From positions 930,001-994,000 of the forward strand of contig JACVTC010000049.1 of the NCBI GenBank assembly GCA_016946835.1: a stretch of DNA of 64,000 nucleotides, in the 5' to 3' direction. Source of the stretch: Neocallimastix lanati (nom. inval.). Its lineage: Eukaryota > Neocallimastigomycota > Neocallimastigomycetes > Neocallimastigales > Neocallimastigaceae. Positions 1 through 12,940 of this stretch are shown piece by piece (the first letter of the stretch is position 1; each line of letters begins with the position of its first letter). A program made the position numbers and the translations under genes. The notes below the pieces were generated by a model. The model searched no databases, was not told the DNA's origin, and saw nothing but the letters and a program-made list of their open reading frames with translations.

Positions 1-687
1 AACATTTGGATCGTGATCGTAGTGATAACAGTTATATAAACCTTCTTCGATAACACCTCTTTCTAAAATAATTAAATCACGACAACCAACAAATTTAAGT
101 TGAGTTCTTGGATTGAAATAAGAGAATGGAAGATCGTAAAGACCTGGTACTTGATTCATAATCTTTTTGAAATTTGGACAATTAAGTTTATGATTATTAT
201 GCCAGTCTTTCTTTTGACAGGTTTTAGAACAGTAAAGTACAGCTTTGCAAGCAGAACAACGAAGGTTACCCTTCATTAATGGTTTTCTACAAACAATACA
301 TTGAAGTGAATCTGTAGCTGGGAAGATTTCTTCCTCAATAGCTAATAATTCATCCCATTGTTCTGGTTTAATATCGGGTTCAATTTCATTTTTATTATCA
401 TTTGATTTAATAAGTTCAACCTCAACTGCTTGTTGAGCCATATATTTAGCAATTTCATAAGTACCTGGAGTTACTGTAACTGATTTATTTTCTAAAAAGT
501 AAACTTTTTTTGGAAGTTTAAAGGAAGGATTTCTGAAATCAAAGAATGTATAAGTTCTTAAAAGAACAGAAACAATAGCATCAGGTTGAACATTTCCTTT
601 TATTTTTTTAACAATAATTTCTTTTCCAGATGGAGTTAGTGATTTAACGCAATCATTATCATTGGCAGTAACACATAAAATTGGCAT
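1..687 (-). CDS. MYND zinc-finger protein, N-terminal 229 residues (C-terminus beyond window)
   Basis: The reverse strand is open without a stop from an ATG at 687 to the window edge. The reading starts MPILCVTANDNDC. Residues 130-170 form a MYND zinc finger: C130, C133, C144, C147, C153, C157, H166 and C170, with the typical YC-x3-CQ-x2-W context. MYND fingers bind proline-rich partner motifs and occur in transcriptional regulators, SET-domain methyltransferases and unrelated adaptors. What lies beyond residue 229 decides the class and is not visible. Residues 1-125 are acidic to neutral and not recognised. Codon use is regular and richer in G/C than the flanks, and no intron is needed. AT-only sequence lies upstream. 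The exact family is unknown. Confidence 0.85.
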   Translation of the reverse strand, partial: MPILCVTANDNDCVKSLTPSGKEIIVKKIKGNVQPDAIVSVLLRTYTFFDFRNPSFKLPKKVYFLENKSVTVTPGTYEIAKYMAQQAVEVELIKSNDNKNEIEPDIKPEQWDELLAIEEEIFPATDSLQCIVCRKPLMKGNLRCSACKAVLYCSKTCQKKDWHNNHKLNCPNFKKIMNQVPGLYDLPFSYFNPRTQLKFVGCRDLIILERGVIEEGLYNCYHYDHDPNV

Positions 688-1002
688 TGTTAATAATTTA
701 TTATTATATAATTTTCAATAATTGAGGTTTTATATAAAATTAAAATAAAAATTTTAACTTATTTATTATAAAGGTTAGTGTTTTAAATTTATATATAATC
801 TAATATTAATTAATGATGAAATAACACTATATTGCTTTATTCAAATAGTATTATTTATTTTTTATTATATATAATATTTTTAATTAATATTTTATATATT
901 TTATATATATATTCTTTTAATATTGAAATTGAAATCTAATATTTATAAATATTCAATTTCTTTTTTTTCTTATTTTTAATTTAAAAAAAAAAAATCAAGT
1001 GA

Positions 1003-1046
<44 letters not shown>

Positions 1047-1630
1047 AAATATATAATTTTTTTTAATATACCATCATAATATTATATTTAATATAAAATT
1101 TTTTTTTTAATATACTGTCATAATATTTAATTCTATTTAATAAATAATATTAATCAATATAAAAATCAAAAAATTATAATCATTTATTATTATTATTTAT
1201 TCTTCAATTCATTAATCTTTAAATTAAAAAAATAAAAAAAAAAAATTAAAATAAAATAAAATAAAATAATATAAAAAATTTTAATAAATCTTTATTAGGA
1301 AAGTAACATTAAAATTATACAGAAAAAAAAATATAAATAAATAAATAGATAATAAATAATTATTAAATATATAAATACATAAATAATAAATAAATAGAAT
1401 AAATAATTAATAAATAAATAATAAACAAAAATTAATAAATAGATAAATAAATGATAAATAAATAAATAATAAATAAAATAATTTAATAATATATAATTAA
1501 TAATTAATAAATAAATACTAAATAAATAAATAAATATATATTAATATGTAAATAGATAATTAATATCAGTAAATAAATAATATAAATAAATAAATCTTTA
1601 TTAGAACTTTTTAATTAATATAAAATGTTT

Positions 1631-2031
1631 TTATTATTTATTATTCAATTATTCAATTATTCAATTATTTATTATTTATTATTTATTAGTTATTAGTTAT
1701 TATTTATTATTTATTATTTATTATTTATTATTTATTATTTATTATTTATTATTTATCATTTATTATTTATTATTTATTATTTATTATTTATTATTTATTT
1801 TTATTATTTATTATTTATTATTTATTATTTATTATTTATTATTTATTTTTATTATTTATTATTTATTATTTATTATTTATTTTTATTATTTATTATTTAT
1901 TATTTATTATTTATTATTTATTATTTATTATTTATTATTTATTATTTATTATTTATTATTTATTATTTATTATTTATTATTTATTATTTATTATTTATTA
2001 TTTATTATTTATTATTTATTATTTTTTATTT

Positions 2032-2084
<53 letters not shown>

Positions 2085-2090
2085 TATATA
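1631..2090. repeat. (ATTATTT)n microsatellite with (ATTT)n tail
   Basis: The region is a long run of the 7-bp unit ATTATTT with occasional ATTTTT interruptions. It changes to a pure 4-bp TTTA run near 2040-2085. The same 7-bp unit forms a second long array near 17.1-17.4 kb. Confidence 0.9.
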
Positions 2091-3219
2091 AATATATAAA
2101 AGTTTTTTAATTTCTGAATTAGTTGTAAGATAAAAAAAAATTTTTTTTTATATTATATCAGAAATTTAATTATTTATCTCTTCAATAATTATATAAAAAT
2201 AAAAATATTTAATTAAAAACTATAAGAATTATTTTTTTTTTTTTGTTTTTTAGTAATTTTTTTTTTCTTTTTATCTTATTTATAATAGATGTTAAACAGT
2301 CTTGAATTAGAAAAAATGGAATTAATATATATAAACGTTAAATGTTTAATTTATATGAAAGGAGTTTACTAAAATTACTAAAATCAACCAGAGTATTTAT
2401 GAATAATTATTTTTATATTTTATTATTTTAAAATATAGATACATACATTACATAAATATAAAATTAATCAAGTAATGTAATATATTGTAATGTAAAATCG
2501 TATCAATCTATTATCCAATAATTATTTTTTTTTTTATAATTTATTTTATTTATAATTAGTAAATAGAATTTTTTAATTTGGAAATATACATATTAATATC
2601 AACAATATAGCTACGCAACATATATGAATGATGCAACTCAAACCTGTATATATAATAATATAGCTACAACCTGTATATATGAATGATATAGCTCAAACCT
2701 GATATATCAACAACATATACAACTTTTTTAATGAAAATAGAACTAAAAGATTAATAGTTAATCTTTTTAACTTTTTTTTTTTTATTTTTTTTTATAATAT
2801 TTTTATATTTATTATACTAATGATATTTCATTTCTTTTTATATAATAAGAAATTAATTTATTAATCAATATTAAATTATTTTATAATAATTTTATTATAT
2901 AAAAATTATGTAAATTTTTAGTGTTTCTTTTAATTTTACGGTAGTCGATAATAAGTTATAATGTAAATATTTTTAACTAATAATAATGATAATTAGTAAA
3001 TAAAATTATTAAAAGTAAACAATATTGATCATTAATTTATTAAAATATAAATAAAGAAAAAAACTATTATTAAAATAATTATGTGGGGTTGTTAATTAAT
3101 TTAACTTCAACATAAATAATTAATTCAATACATAATTTATTTAAAGTCTTAAGAAAATATTATGACCATTTTCATAAAAAAATAGAGATTATTATAACTC
3201 TATTATATGATATTTACCA

Positions 3220-3251
<32 letters not shown>

Positions 3252-3843
3252 TTAAAAAATCTTACTAACCATATGGTTAGTTAAATCTTTAATTTTTTTT
3301 ATATAATTTCCATAAATTCTAAATTCATTAATCATATTCATATTTGAGTTAAATTTGATGAATTTTAAAATTTATTTTAGTTAAAGTCATAATAATATAG
3401 ATATATAATAGTATTTAATTATTTATGTTAATATGAAACTGAATTAGTAATAAAATGAATTAAATAATCACCTATAAGCAATTTTTATATATTGAAACGT
3501 GATATAAAAATCATAAATAAATTTATGTCAATTATAAATATATTTTAAGACATTTGTAAATAGTTTATATTTATTACCTCACATGATTTTTAATTTTTAC
3601 CTCAAATTAAATTATTATAATGAATTTATTAGTTCAAAATTTATTAAAAATATGAGTTGTTTCAATGATTAAGTTTATCATTTATTAAAAATATAAAAAT
3701 AAGTGTATTTCATAATAATTTATTCCTTTCCTTTAACCTTTCACTTTAAATATTTTTTTCATGCATAAAAATAATAAAAAGGTCAATTTAATACATTAAA
3801 TAAAAAATTTATTAATAAATAAGTAATAAATTGTCTCCCTAAT

Positions 3844-3948
3844 AATAAAAGTATTAAAAATATTAATATTTAATGAATGATAAAAGTATTAAAAATATTA
3901 ATATTTAATGAATGATAAAAGTATTAAAAATATTAATATTTAATGAAT
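3844..3948. repeat. 35-bp tandem repeat, three copies
   Basis: A unit that starts ATAAAAGTATTAAAAATATT and ends TTTAATGAATG is repeated three times at a 35-bp period (GTATTAAAAA at 3851, 3886 and 3921) with almost no divergence. Confidence 0.85.
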
Positions 3949-4468
3949 AAAACATCTTAATCTATTTAATATGAATAATCTCATCAATTTAAATACATAT
4001 TAACTATAGATATTAAATTATTTATTTCATTTAACAAGATATAATAAAGATCAATTTATTAGCAATACTATATTCTATATAATTATAAATTTTATATATT
4101 TAAAATGTTAACAATATTTAATATTTATAATTTCAAAAAAAATTTTATACAATGTAAATAAATATTATAAATTAATATTTTAAATGACAATAAATAACAA
4201 TATTTTTTAAATATTCTAATAAATATATTCATATATATATATATTTTATTATTATTATTATTATTATTTTTAAATACTAAATTATGATATAATAAAAATA
4301 ATAAGAGGTATAAACTATATTTTTCTAATAGTGGAAATATATAATTATATAATATCATTTTTTTCTATTTTATATTATAAATAAATATTATTTTTTCATT
4401 TTTTAGAATTACTAATTTTTTTTTTTAAAAAAAAAATATTTTGTTTTTATCTTCGTGTTATTAATATA

Positions 4469-6071
4469 TTAATATTTTGATAATAGTTCATCATTTATTA
4501 ATAAATTATCACATGATGAATTATCATTGGAGATAGAAGAAAGAATGTTAATTTTCCTACTATAGCTATCACTGTTACGATGAGAAGAAATTAAACTCTC
4601 ACTATAAGAATGATTTGAAACTTCTATTATTCCTAATTTTTGTTTCATTTGCTTAGGAGAAACTGTTGTAAACATTATTATTATTCCTATACTTGCTGTC
4701 ATATAATAAGTTATACCTAGGGATTCTGCTTCTTTAATTCCTTTTTCTGCTTTAATTCCGTTTTTAATATCATCTAATTATTTATTTTTATATAATAAAA
4801 ATGATGTATATAAATATTAATATATATTAATTTTATTATTTTAGATAATGTACTATATAATTAAAATTTTTCTGAAACTTTTTTATTAAAAAAGAATAAA
4901 TAAAAATTAAAAAAATAAAAAAATAAAAATATATAATTATATCAAAAAAAAAAAAAAAAAAAAAAAAGAATACATATAAAAACACAAAAAAAAAAAAAAA
5001 AAAAAAAGATACTTACTAACTAAATTGAAGAGTGATAAAATAGTTAATGCAAAACATATCCACAATATCATTATCCAGTTTGAATAAATGTTTTTTCTAG
5101 AAATATTTCTTCTCATTGAAGATCTAGGTATAATTCTATATATTATAACAACTAATATAATAAAAGTATATATATTAGGATATATATTAGGTGATTTAAA
5201 TCTTCATTTTATTATAATAATAATAACTATTATTATTATTATTATTATTATAGTGAAGTTATATATAAAATTAATCCTATAATTAATAAATATTATATAT
5301 ATATATTTACTTGTACAATAAATTGCAAGAATTATGAATAATAAATTATTGAGAGGACTATCTAAAAGATATTGATAAAGTCTATATCTATAAGCAGATG
5401 AACAATTATTTCTTTCTGCTATTTGTAAATAATTATATTTATGAAAGAGTGGTTCATAAAGTGAAGCAAGAACAAAACCTCCTGAATATACTATAGTAAA
5501 TGAATATATGTACGGACGAATAGATTTATGGTATTTTGAAAAGTATAATGGATATTTAATAGATGTATATAAATTGAAAATTAAGCTTTAATTTGGATAA
5601 TAGGATGAGAGGAAAGAAGTTATGAAAATAAGATATAATATTTAAATAATATAATTTAAATATGTATATAATATAATATAATAAATTTATATATATATAT
5701 TAAAATATTAAAAATAATAATATAAATATATATAAATTAGAAACCAAAAAAAAAAAAAAAAAATTTTTATGAATAATCTTAATATTATTATATTATATAT
5801 ATATATATTATTACAAGCAAACTATTAGAATAACAGCATTATTTGAAAAATAGTTAAAAAAGGCATGTAGATTACAGAACCATACAGGAGCATTTAGAAG
5901 TTCAAATCCATAAATCATTATACGTATAATTTTTATAATATGCTGCCACATATTCATAAAGGCTAAAAATTGAATATTGGAATTTTTATTTATGTAGATG
6001 GTGACTATTGTTCCTATTAACGATAGAATATGCTCGATAAAAGCTATGATTTCTTTGGTCTTACTTATCAT
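4469..6071 (-). CDS. Seven-transmembrane receptor A (cAMP-receptor-like), four exons, 321 aa
   Basis: Exons by eye on the minus strand are 6071-5815, 5585-5317, 5151-5017 and 4773-4469. All junctions are GT..AG and the joined frame is 966 nt. Exon 1 carries TM1, TM2 and the start of TM3 (VWFCNLHAFF). Exon 2 continues TM3 with IFNLY, then TM4, an outer loop with a conserved Cys (NNCSSAYRYRLYQY) and TM5. Exon 3 has a basic inner loop and TM6. Exon 4 has TM7 and a short Ser/Asn tail. The W-x-C at TM3, the second loop Cys and the FNLY motif recall the cAMP-receptor-like (class E, Dicty_CAR type) G-protein-coupled receptors. The ligand is unknown and the class is an inference. Every exon boundary matches the two paralogues downstream, which strongly supports the model. 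No internal stop is seen. Confidence 0.75.
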
Positions 6072-6081
6072 TTTATTTTAT

Positions 6082-6287
6082 TTTATGTTATGTTATATGT
6101 GTTTGATGGTTTTTAAACAATACTTTATGTTATGTTATATGTGTTTGATGGTTTTTAAATAATACTTTATTTTATGTTATATGTGTTTGATGGTTTTTAG
6201 ACAATATTTTATTTTATGTTATATGTATTTGATGGACTTTATACAATATTTTATTTTATGTTATATGTGTTTGATGGTTTTAAATAA
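6082..6287. repeat. 42-bp tandem repeat, about five copies, just upstream of receptor A
   Basis: The phrase TTATATGTGTTTGATGG recurs five times at about 42-bp spacing with a few substitutions, starting roughly ten bases before the receptor A start codon on the opposite strand. It occupies the presumed 5' leader and promoter of that gene. Confidence 0.85.
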
Positions 6288-9200
6288 AAACAGTAATTTT
6301 TCTTTTATTATTTTTAATATAGTTATTAAGCAGTACAAAATAACTTTTTAAATTTCTTATGTAAAGAAATTTTTATTATATTATATTTTATCTTTTTATT
6401 TATTTTCTTCACTTTATTTTCTTTTTTTTTAAAAAAAAAAAATAAATAAAGCTAAGAAATAAAATAAATAAAAAGAAATGATATTAATCACACAAAATTT
6501 TAATAAAAAAAAATTTTTTAGTCTTTTAATTTCGTTTATATATTTATATATGAAGTTAAAACTAATTATTAAATATAATTTAAGTATATTTAATAATTAA
6601 ATGTTTTTTTAAAAAAAAAAAAAAAAATAGAAAAATTAGGAATCTCACCATTTTATTTATTATTAATATATTTTAATATTTTTTGACTGATTAAATTATA
6701 TTAAAACTAGATTAATTATTATTTTTTCCAATATAATTTTTTTTTTCAGTTTTTTTATTTTTTTAAATTTTTTAAAAATTTCCTATTAATAAACTTTTTA
6801 ATAAAAATTTGATTAATTATTTAATATATTAAAAACAAATTAATATTTTTATTTGATTATTATATATTGAACGGATTTAAATAAAATTAATTCAATATTT
6901 TTGGTGCTTTTAGGAGGATATAGTTTCATAAATTTATAAAAATGAAAAAAAAAAAAAAAAAAAAAAAAAGGAAATGAAAAGAAATGAAATGAAATGAAAT
7001 GAAAATTAGTAAATCAAATAAAAGATGACCAAAATATTAATAATTATTAATAATTAAAATTAAAAAAGCAAATATGTTAAAAAATAACACTCAAGAAAAT
7101 GATAATTATGAAAAAGATTATGCTATTATCAAATTTAATATAATTTTTTTTTTTTTTTTGGTAATCTACATATTATTTACAGAAATATATGGATAAAAGG
7201 ATAGTCCTATCAATATTATTATATTAAAAAAAAATTATTTAAAGATACATAAATACTGATTTTATATATAATAAATTTATTTGGACAGAAAATACCACAA
7301 ATATATATAATTTTATATTTATTTAAACAATATAAAAAAAAATACAATAACAATGTTGAATCCACAAATTTTTATAAAAGATAAATAATGATATTTGTGA
7401 GCAATATTTTATATTTGATTGTAATACTATTCAGTAATATTAGTTTTATTATTTTAATAAATATGAAAGATTTAATATTAAAAAGTATATGTATCTCAAA
7501 GAAAAAACAATAATAATAATCAACTTTTTTTAATATTCTAATTATGAAAAGATTATGCTATTTTCATGTTTAATATATTTCTTTTTTAATTATGTATATT
7601 TTTAGAAATGGGATAAAATAAATATATATATTATATTTTTATATTTATTTGTTATTTTTTTAATAATAAATTAATTTTTGTGTAACTTTAAATTTTAATA
7701 ATTTTAAATAATAATAAATAAATAAATTAAAAATAATATTTTTATTTCTTTTTTTGTAAATTTTTATTTTTTTTTTTTTTTTATATAATTTTAAAAAAAA
7801 AATAAAAAAAGTTCTTATTTAATTGTTATAAAAAAAAAAAAAAAGAATTATTTTAATTTTATTATTTATATATATAATATTTAATAGTTCATGACAACAA
7901 ATAAAAATATTAATAAATATTAATAAATATTAATAAATATTAATAAATATAGATAATATTATGCAATTATTATTATTTAATAAAAGATAATAAGAACTAT
8001 ATTATTATCAATTAATGATAAACGAATTAATTATTAATCGTAATAAATATAAAATGATATACATGAAGATGTGAGCCAATAAAATTTAAGAAATAGTTAA
8101 AATAATACTAATAATTTTAATAAATAGAAAAAAAAATTTTTTTAAATTTTAAAATTGTAGTAAAACCACTCTAATGTTATTAAAACATAACTACACAAAT
8201 GAAAAACAAACAAAAAAAAAAAAATAAAAGTAAAAATCAAAAAATAAAAGTTGTAATATCATTAAATAAGTATTATTATTATTATTTTATATTAAAATTT
8301 TAAATATTTCTTTGAAAAAAAAAATAACATAAAGTCATTAGCAAATAGTATTGTAAATATTAAATTTTTTAAATCATATTTATTTTTAATTATTCAAAAT
8401 AAATACATATTTATTAACTTTTTTATAATACTAAAATTTAAATAAAATTAAAAAAAAAAGAAAATAAATAAAAAAATAAAAATAAATTTTTATTATTTTA
8501 TCTTAATATTTTATCATTTATTTGTAAATAAGATGTTTATATATATATTTTTTTTATTTATTGATTCTCTTATTTATTTATTTAGTAATAATAACTTATA
8601 AACTTTATAATTTCTTAATCTAAAATCTTACTTATTATCATAATGTTTAATGCAAAGAATTATGATAAATTATAGATATATTTAATATTTTTTTCGGTAT
8701 TATTAATTATTTATTAATTATTTTCATAATATTACTATTTTTTTTAAAAAAAAAAAAAGAAAATAAATAAAAAAATAAAAATAAATTTTTATTATTTTAT
8801 CTTAATGTTTTATCATTTATTTGTAAATAAGATGTTTATATATATATTTTTTTTATTTATTGATTCTCTTATTTATTTATTTAGTAATAATAACTTATAA
8901 ACTTTATAATTTCTTAATCTAAAATCTTACTTATTATCATAATGTTTAATGCAAAGAATTATGATAAATTATAGATATATTTAATATTTTTTTCGGTATT
9001 ATTAATTATTTATTAATTATTTTCATAATATTACTATTTTTTTAAAAAAAAAAAAAAAAAATTAAATGTTTTATATTAATATTTTATTGTTTATTAATTA
9101 ATTAATTAATCTTTTATTAAAACTGTTTTATGCATTTTAATTATTTATTAATTACTTTCATGATATTACTATTTTTTTTAAAAAAAAAAAAAATTAAACG

Positions 9201-9564
9201 TTTTATATTAATATTTTATCATTTATTAACTTTTAATTACCATATCTTACTCTCTAAAACTATGAAGTTTAGATAATACTTTTTAATATTTAGAAATATT
9301 TATTCTAATTATATTAACCTTGAATTGTTTTATGTTATCATTTAACAAATTGTTACAATAATAACTGTTTTCATAATTATTATTATATATAATCACTATT
9401 ATTATTATTATTATTATTACATTAATCATTTTTATTATTATTATTATTATTATTGAACCAATATATGTATCTTAATAATTAAAATATTGAAGTAATATAT
9501 ATATATATATATATATCTTAATAATTAAAGCAATTACCTAAATGGATAATGAAATTAATATCAA

Positions 9565-9611
<47 letters not shown>

Positions 9612-9649
9612 CATTATTAAATTAAAAGAATTGCATATATATATATATA

Positions 9650-9685
<36 letters not shown>

Positions 9686-9747
9686 GAAAGATAAAAATAA
9701 AAAAAATAAAATAAAAAATAAATAAAATACAATAAATTTATATTAAC
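6288..9747. other. Intergenic AT-rich DNA between receptors A and B
   Basis: No coding signal is seen. Contents are A/T runs, a diverged pair of segments sharing GATTATGCTATT (about 7115 and 7550), a 299-bp tandem duplication, (ATT)n runs near 9400-9450, an A-run near 9570-9609 and an (AAAG)n run near 9650-9684. Confidence 0.65.
8449..9047. repeat. 299-bp tandem duplication
   Basis: Two near-identical copies lie end to end (GAAAATAAATAAAA at 8460 and again at 8759) and share the phrase AATGTTTAATGCAAAGAATT. One substitution (AATATTTTATC versus AATGTTTTATC) was noted. A shorter degraded third copy follows to about 9190. It is non-coding. Confidence 0.85.
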
Positions 9748-11242
9748 CTAATTATAAATATTATTAAAATTATTATTGTCGTTGTTGTTGGCAGTAGCAA
9801 GAGAATTAAAAAGAATTTGATATTCATCCTCTAATGTCTTTGCTGATTTTTCATATATATTAGCTTTTTCACTTATATCAATCTTATTATCTATACTATA
9901 ATTTTTACTTCTAGGATTCCTTTTTGACGGTAGAGAATATGCATAGTCTAATCCATAGGTAGATTCCTTAATGCCTAACTTCTTTTTAATTTGATGCGTA
10001 AAATTAGTTAAAGCAAATAATAAAATTCCGGAACTGGCAGTAAAGAAATAAGTTGAACTAAGAGTTTTTTTCTTCGTATTTAGTACCATTTTCAACATCA
10101 ATACCATTCATTATATCATCTTTAATTAAAATATAATGTAAATAAAGATAAATAAAAAAATTTAGTTATTAAGAAAAAAAAAAGTTCATAATAAATTAAT
10201 TTTAATTAATAAAAAATAAATTTAAAAAAAAAATTATATTTATATATATATTATAATACATACTATAAAAGTTAAGGAAAGAGAATAAAGTAACAATAAC
10301 ACTCATAAGTAAAATTTTAATCCATCTTCCAAAAGAAATATTAGTTCTATTAGTAAGTTGATAATTTAATGTAGATCTTGGAGTAATACTAATTTTATGA
10401 ATAATAATACCTAAATATTTTTTTTAAATAAAACAATTTATAATTTGATGATAATATAAATGATATTAGTATTGAAACAATAATAAAAGTAAATATATAT
10501 ATATATATATATTTATTTATTAGTTAATATTTTATTTTTATTTTTAATAGTTATTTTCTTACCAGTACAAATAACAGCGAAAATAGAAAATGGTAAATTT
10601 GATGTAGCACTAGTTCAAATATATTGGTATAATCTATATCTATAACTGAATGAGCAGTTATGCGAATTTTCAATACGTTCCATGGAATAGCCAATAAATA
10701 ATGGTTCATAGAGAGCAATTAAAATAAAGATAGCGTTGTATACAATAGCAAATGTGTATACGTATGGACGAATGACCTTATGATACTTTGAAAAAAAGAT
10801 TGGATATACAAAAGCAGCATATAAATTGAAAATTACACTATATTTATAAAAGAAAAAAAAAAAAGGAAGAAAAAAAAATTGAAAAGATATTTAAATATAT
10901 ATTTTAAATGATATTTATTATAAAAATGAATATATATATATATATATATTACTTTTTTTTTTGAAATTTTTATATTAATATTTACAAGCATGATAAGGTA
11001 AGAGCAGAGTTATGAGTAAAATGATTAAGAAAGGAGTGAAGATAACAAAACCATGCTGGAGAATTAACAAGACCAAATCCATAAATAAGGATACGAACAA
11101 TTTTAGTTAGGTGTTAACCAATATCCAAGATACTTAAAAATTTTATATTCATATTATTATTGAAATAAACCATCAAGCCATCACCTAAAAATGAAAGAAT
11201 ATGTAGAATAAATGCAGCAATTTCTTGATTTTTATTTATCAT
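9748..11242 (-). pseudogene. Seven-transmembrane receptor B, decayed paralogue
   Basis: Four exons align with the neighbours: 11242-10986, 10837-10563, 10410-10264 and 10119-9748, with the same phases and GT..AG ends. Three lesions break it. A TAA at 11116-11114 lies where the intact copies have Gln (WQH or GQH). A TGA at 10617-10615 sits in the TM5 region (LYQYI-stop-TS). A one-base excess in an A7 run (10071-10065) shifts exon 4 out of frame just before TM7. With that base removed the exon total is 1,050 nt, a multiple of three, which supports a once-functional gene. TM3, TM4, TM6 and TM7 remain recognisable and the splice sites are still intact, so decay is recent. The poly-A lesion could be a base-calling error. 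The two stops are in unique sequence and are unlikely to be. Confidence 0.8.
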
Positions 11243-11337
11243 TTTAAATATATATATATTTAATTTCAATTATTTTACTCTATATTATTTATTACTTATT
11301 GTTTATAGCTTATTATTGTTTGATATTATTATTATTG

Positions 11338-11373
<36 letters not shown>

Positions 11374-11484
11374 ATTATTATTATTTGTTATTGTTTAAAT
11401 AATAATAATAATTGAATAGTATTTGTAAAAATATATAATATAAAAATTGTATTATATAGTATTATGTAGAAAATACATTATTAC

Positions 11485-11530
<46 letters not shown>

Positions 11531-12737
11531 TGATAAACTAATATATTATAACATAAATGAAAAGCATTGAAAAAACAAAAAATAATAATATAAGTTATAA
11601 ATATTCAGTTATATTTTAATTAAAATAACAATATTAGTTTGATAAAAAAATATAATAATAAATATAATAATAAATATTTTAAAAAAAAATAAATAAATAA
11701 AAATAAATTATACAATAATAATAATTTAATAATAAATAATAAATTATTAATAATGTAGAAACAATATTTTTAGATATAAAAAAAATAATAATTATAATAA
11801 TAATAATAATAATAAATTAATATTTATATTAGTAATTAAAAAAAATAAGTAAATAAATAATTAACTTATTTCAAAAACAATATATATTTTTATTGGGAAA
11901 AAAAAAAAAAAAAAAAAAAATAATATAATAAAATACAATCAAACAAAATATATAAATTTTATATTGTAGGCGTTTATATTATTATCAGGAAAAATATATA
12001 TATATATTTTTAATTGTAAAATTAATTTTTTTTTTTTTTTTTTTTTTTTATTTTGTCAAACACAAGCACGTTTAAAAAAATAAATTTAATTAATAAATAA
12101 AGTTTGGCCCATTTAAATTGGAAACAATATACAAAAAAAAAAAAAAAATTAGAAATAAATAATAAATATAAATAAAAATAAATAAAAATATAAATAAATA
12201 AAAATAAATAAATATTTAAAAATAAAAATATTTAAAATATTTAAAATAAATAAGAATGTGAATTTCATATGATAAAAAGAAAGAAATGAACTCTAATGGA
12301 AGAATATTGTCGAGAATACTTTTATCTTTTTTAAAAGATAAAAGTATTCATGACAATATTAAAATTTTAACATTTTATTTATGTATTATTTATTTTATAT
12401 ATTAATATATATATATATTTTTTTTTATTTTTACTATATTTTTTTTAATATGTCATTTCATAAAAAATAAATTAAGTAATAAAAGTTTTTATAAATACTT
12501 ATTTGTTTAAAAAAAAGAAAAAAAAAGTACCTATTCTATTATTCTTTTTCATTTTCTTTAATTGATTATATATACATATATATATATAATTTAATGAAAA
12601 AAAATTTATATCTACTTTTCTTGTATGGGTAGATATATATAAAGACACCATATAATAATAAAAAAAAATAAAAATAAAAATGAAAAAAGTTTTTAATAAT
12701 TAGGAGAAAACATATATTAATTTTACTATTTAAATTG

Positions 12738-12768
<31 letters not shown>

Positions 12769-12893
12769 CTCCATTCTCACATTGTTTTTCTTATTGTCCT
12801 TTGAAAATTCATAATTTACCATAAAAATCTTATCTTTTACATTGTTTTTGTGGAAATTTTCTACATTCTATTCTTTTTTTTTATATATATAAT

Positions 12894-12940
<47 letters not shown>

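Larger units (their letters stand above)
688..4468. other. Intergenic AT-rich DNA with simple repeats
   Basis: No gene is visible between the MYND gene and the first receptor gene. The stretch holds an A37 run (about 1007-1043), a large 7-bp microsatellite, three copies of a 35-bp repeat, a perfect 18-bp palindrome at 3264-3281 (ACTAACCATATGGTTAGT), and T/A homopolymers. A short ORF near 4125-4358 on the minus strand is AT noise. Confidence 0.7.

Noticed and set aside
3264-3281. 18-bp perfect palindrome as an operator
   Set aside because: It is isolated, with no nearby gene start or second site. It is noted as a sequence feature only.
4125-4358. 77-residue minus-strand ORF
   Set aside because: Low-complexity Tyr/Leu/Ile/Asn string in intergenic AT DNA with no homologue among the nearby paralogous gene intervals.
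5088-5282. 64-residue plus-strand ORF
   Set aside because: It is antisense to receptor A exon 3 and the following intron, and it is low complexity.
9748-10107. 119-residue ORF starting MVLMLKMVLN
   Set aside because: It is the last exon of the decayed receptor B read from an out-of-frame ATG. The true exon begins at 10119.
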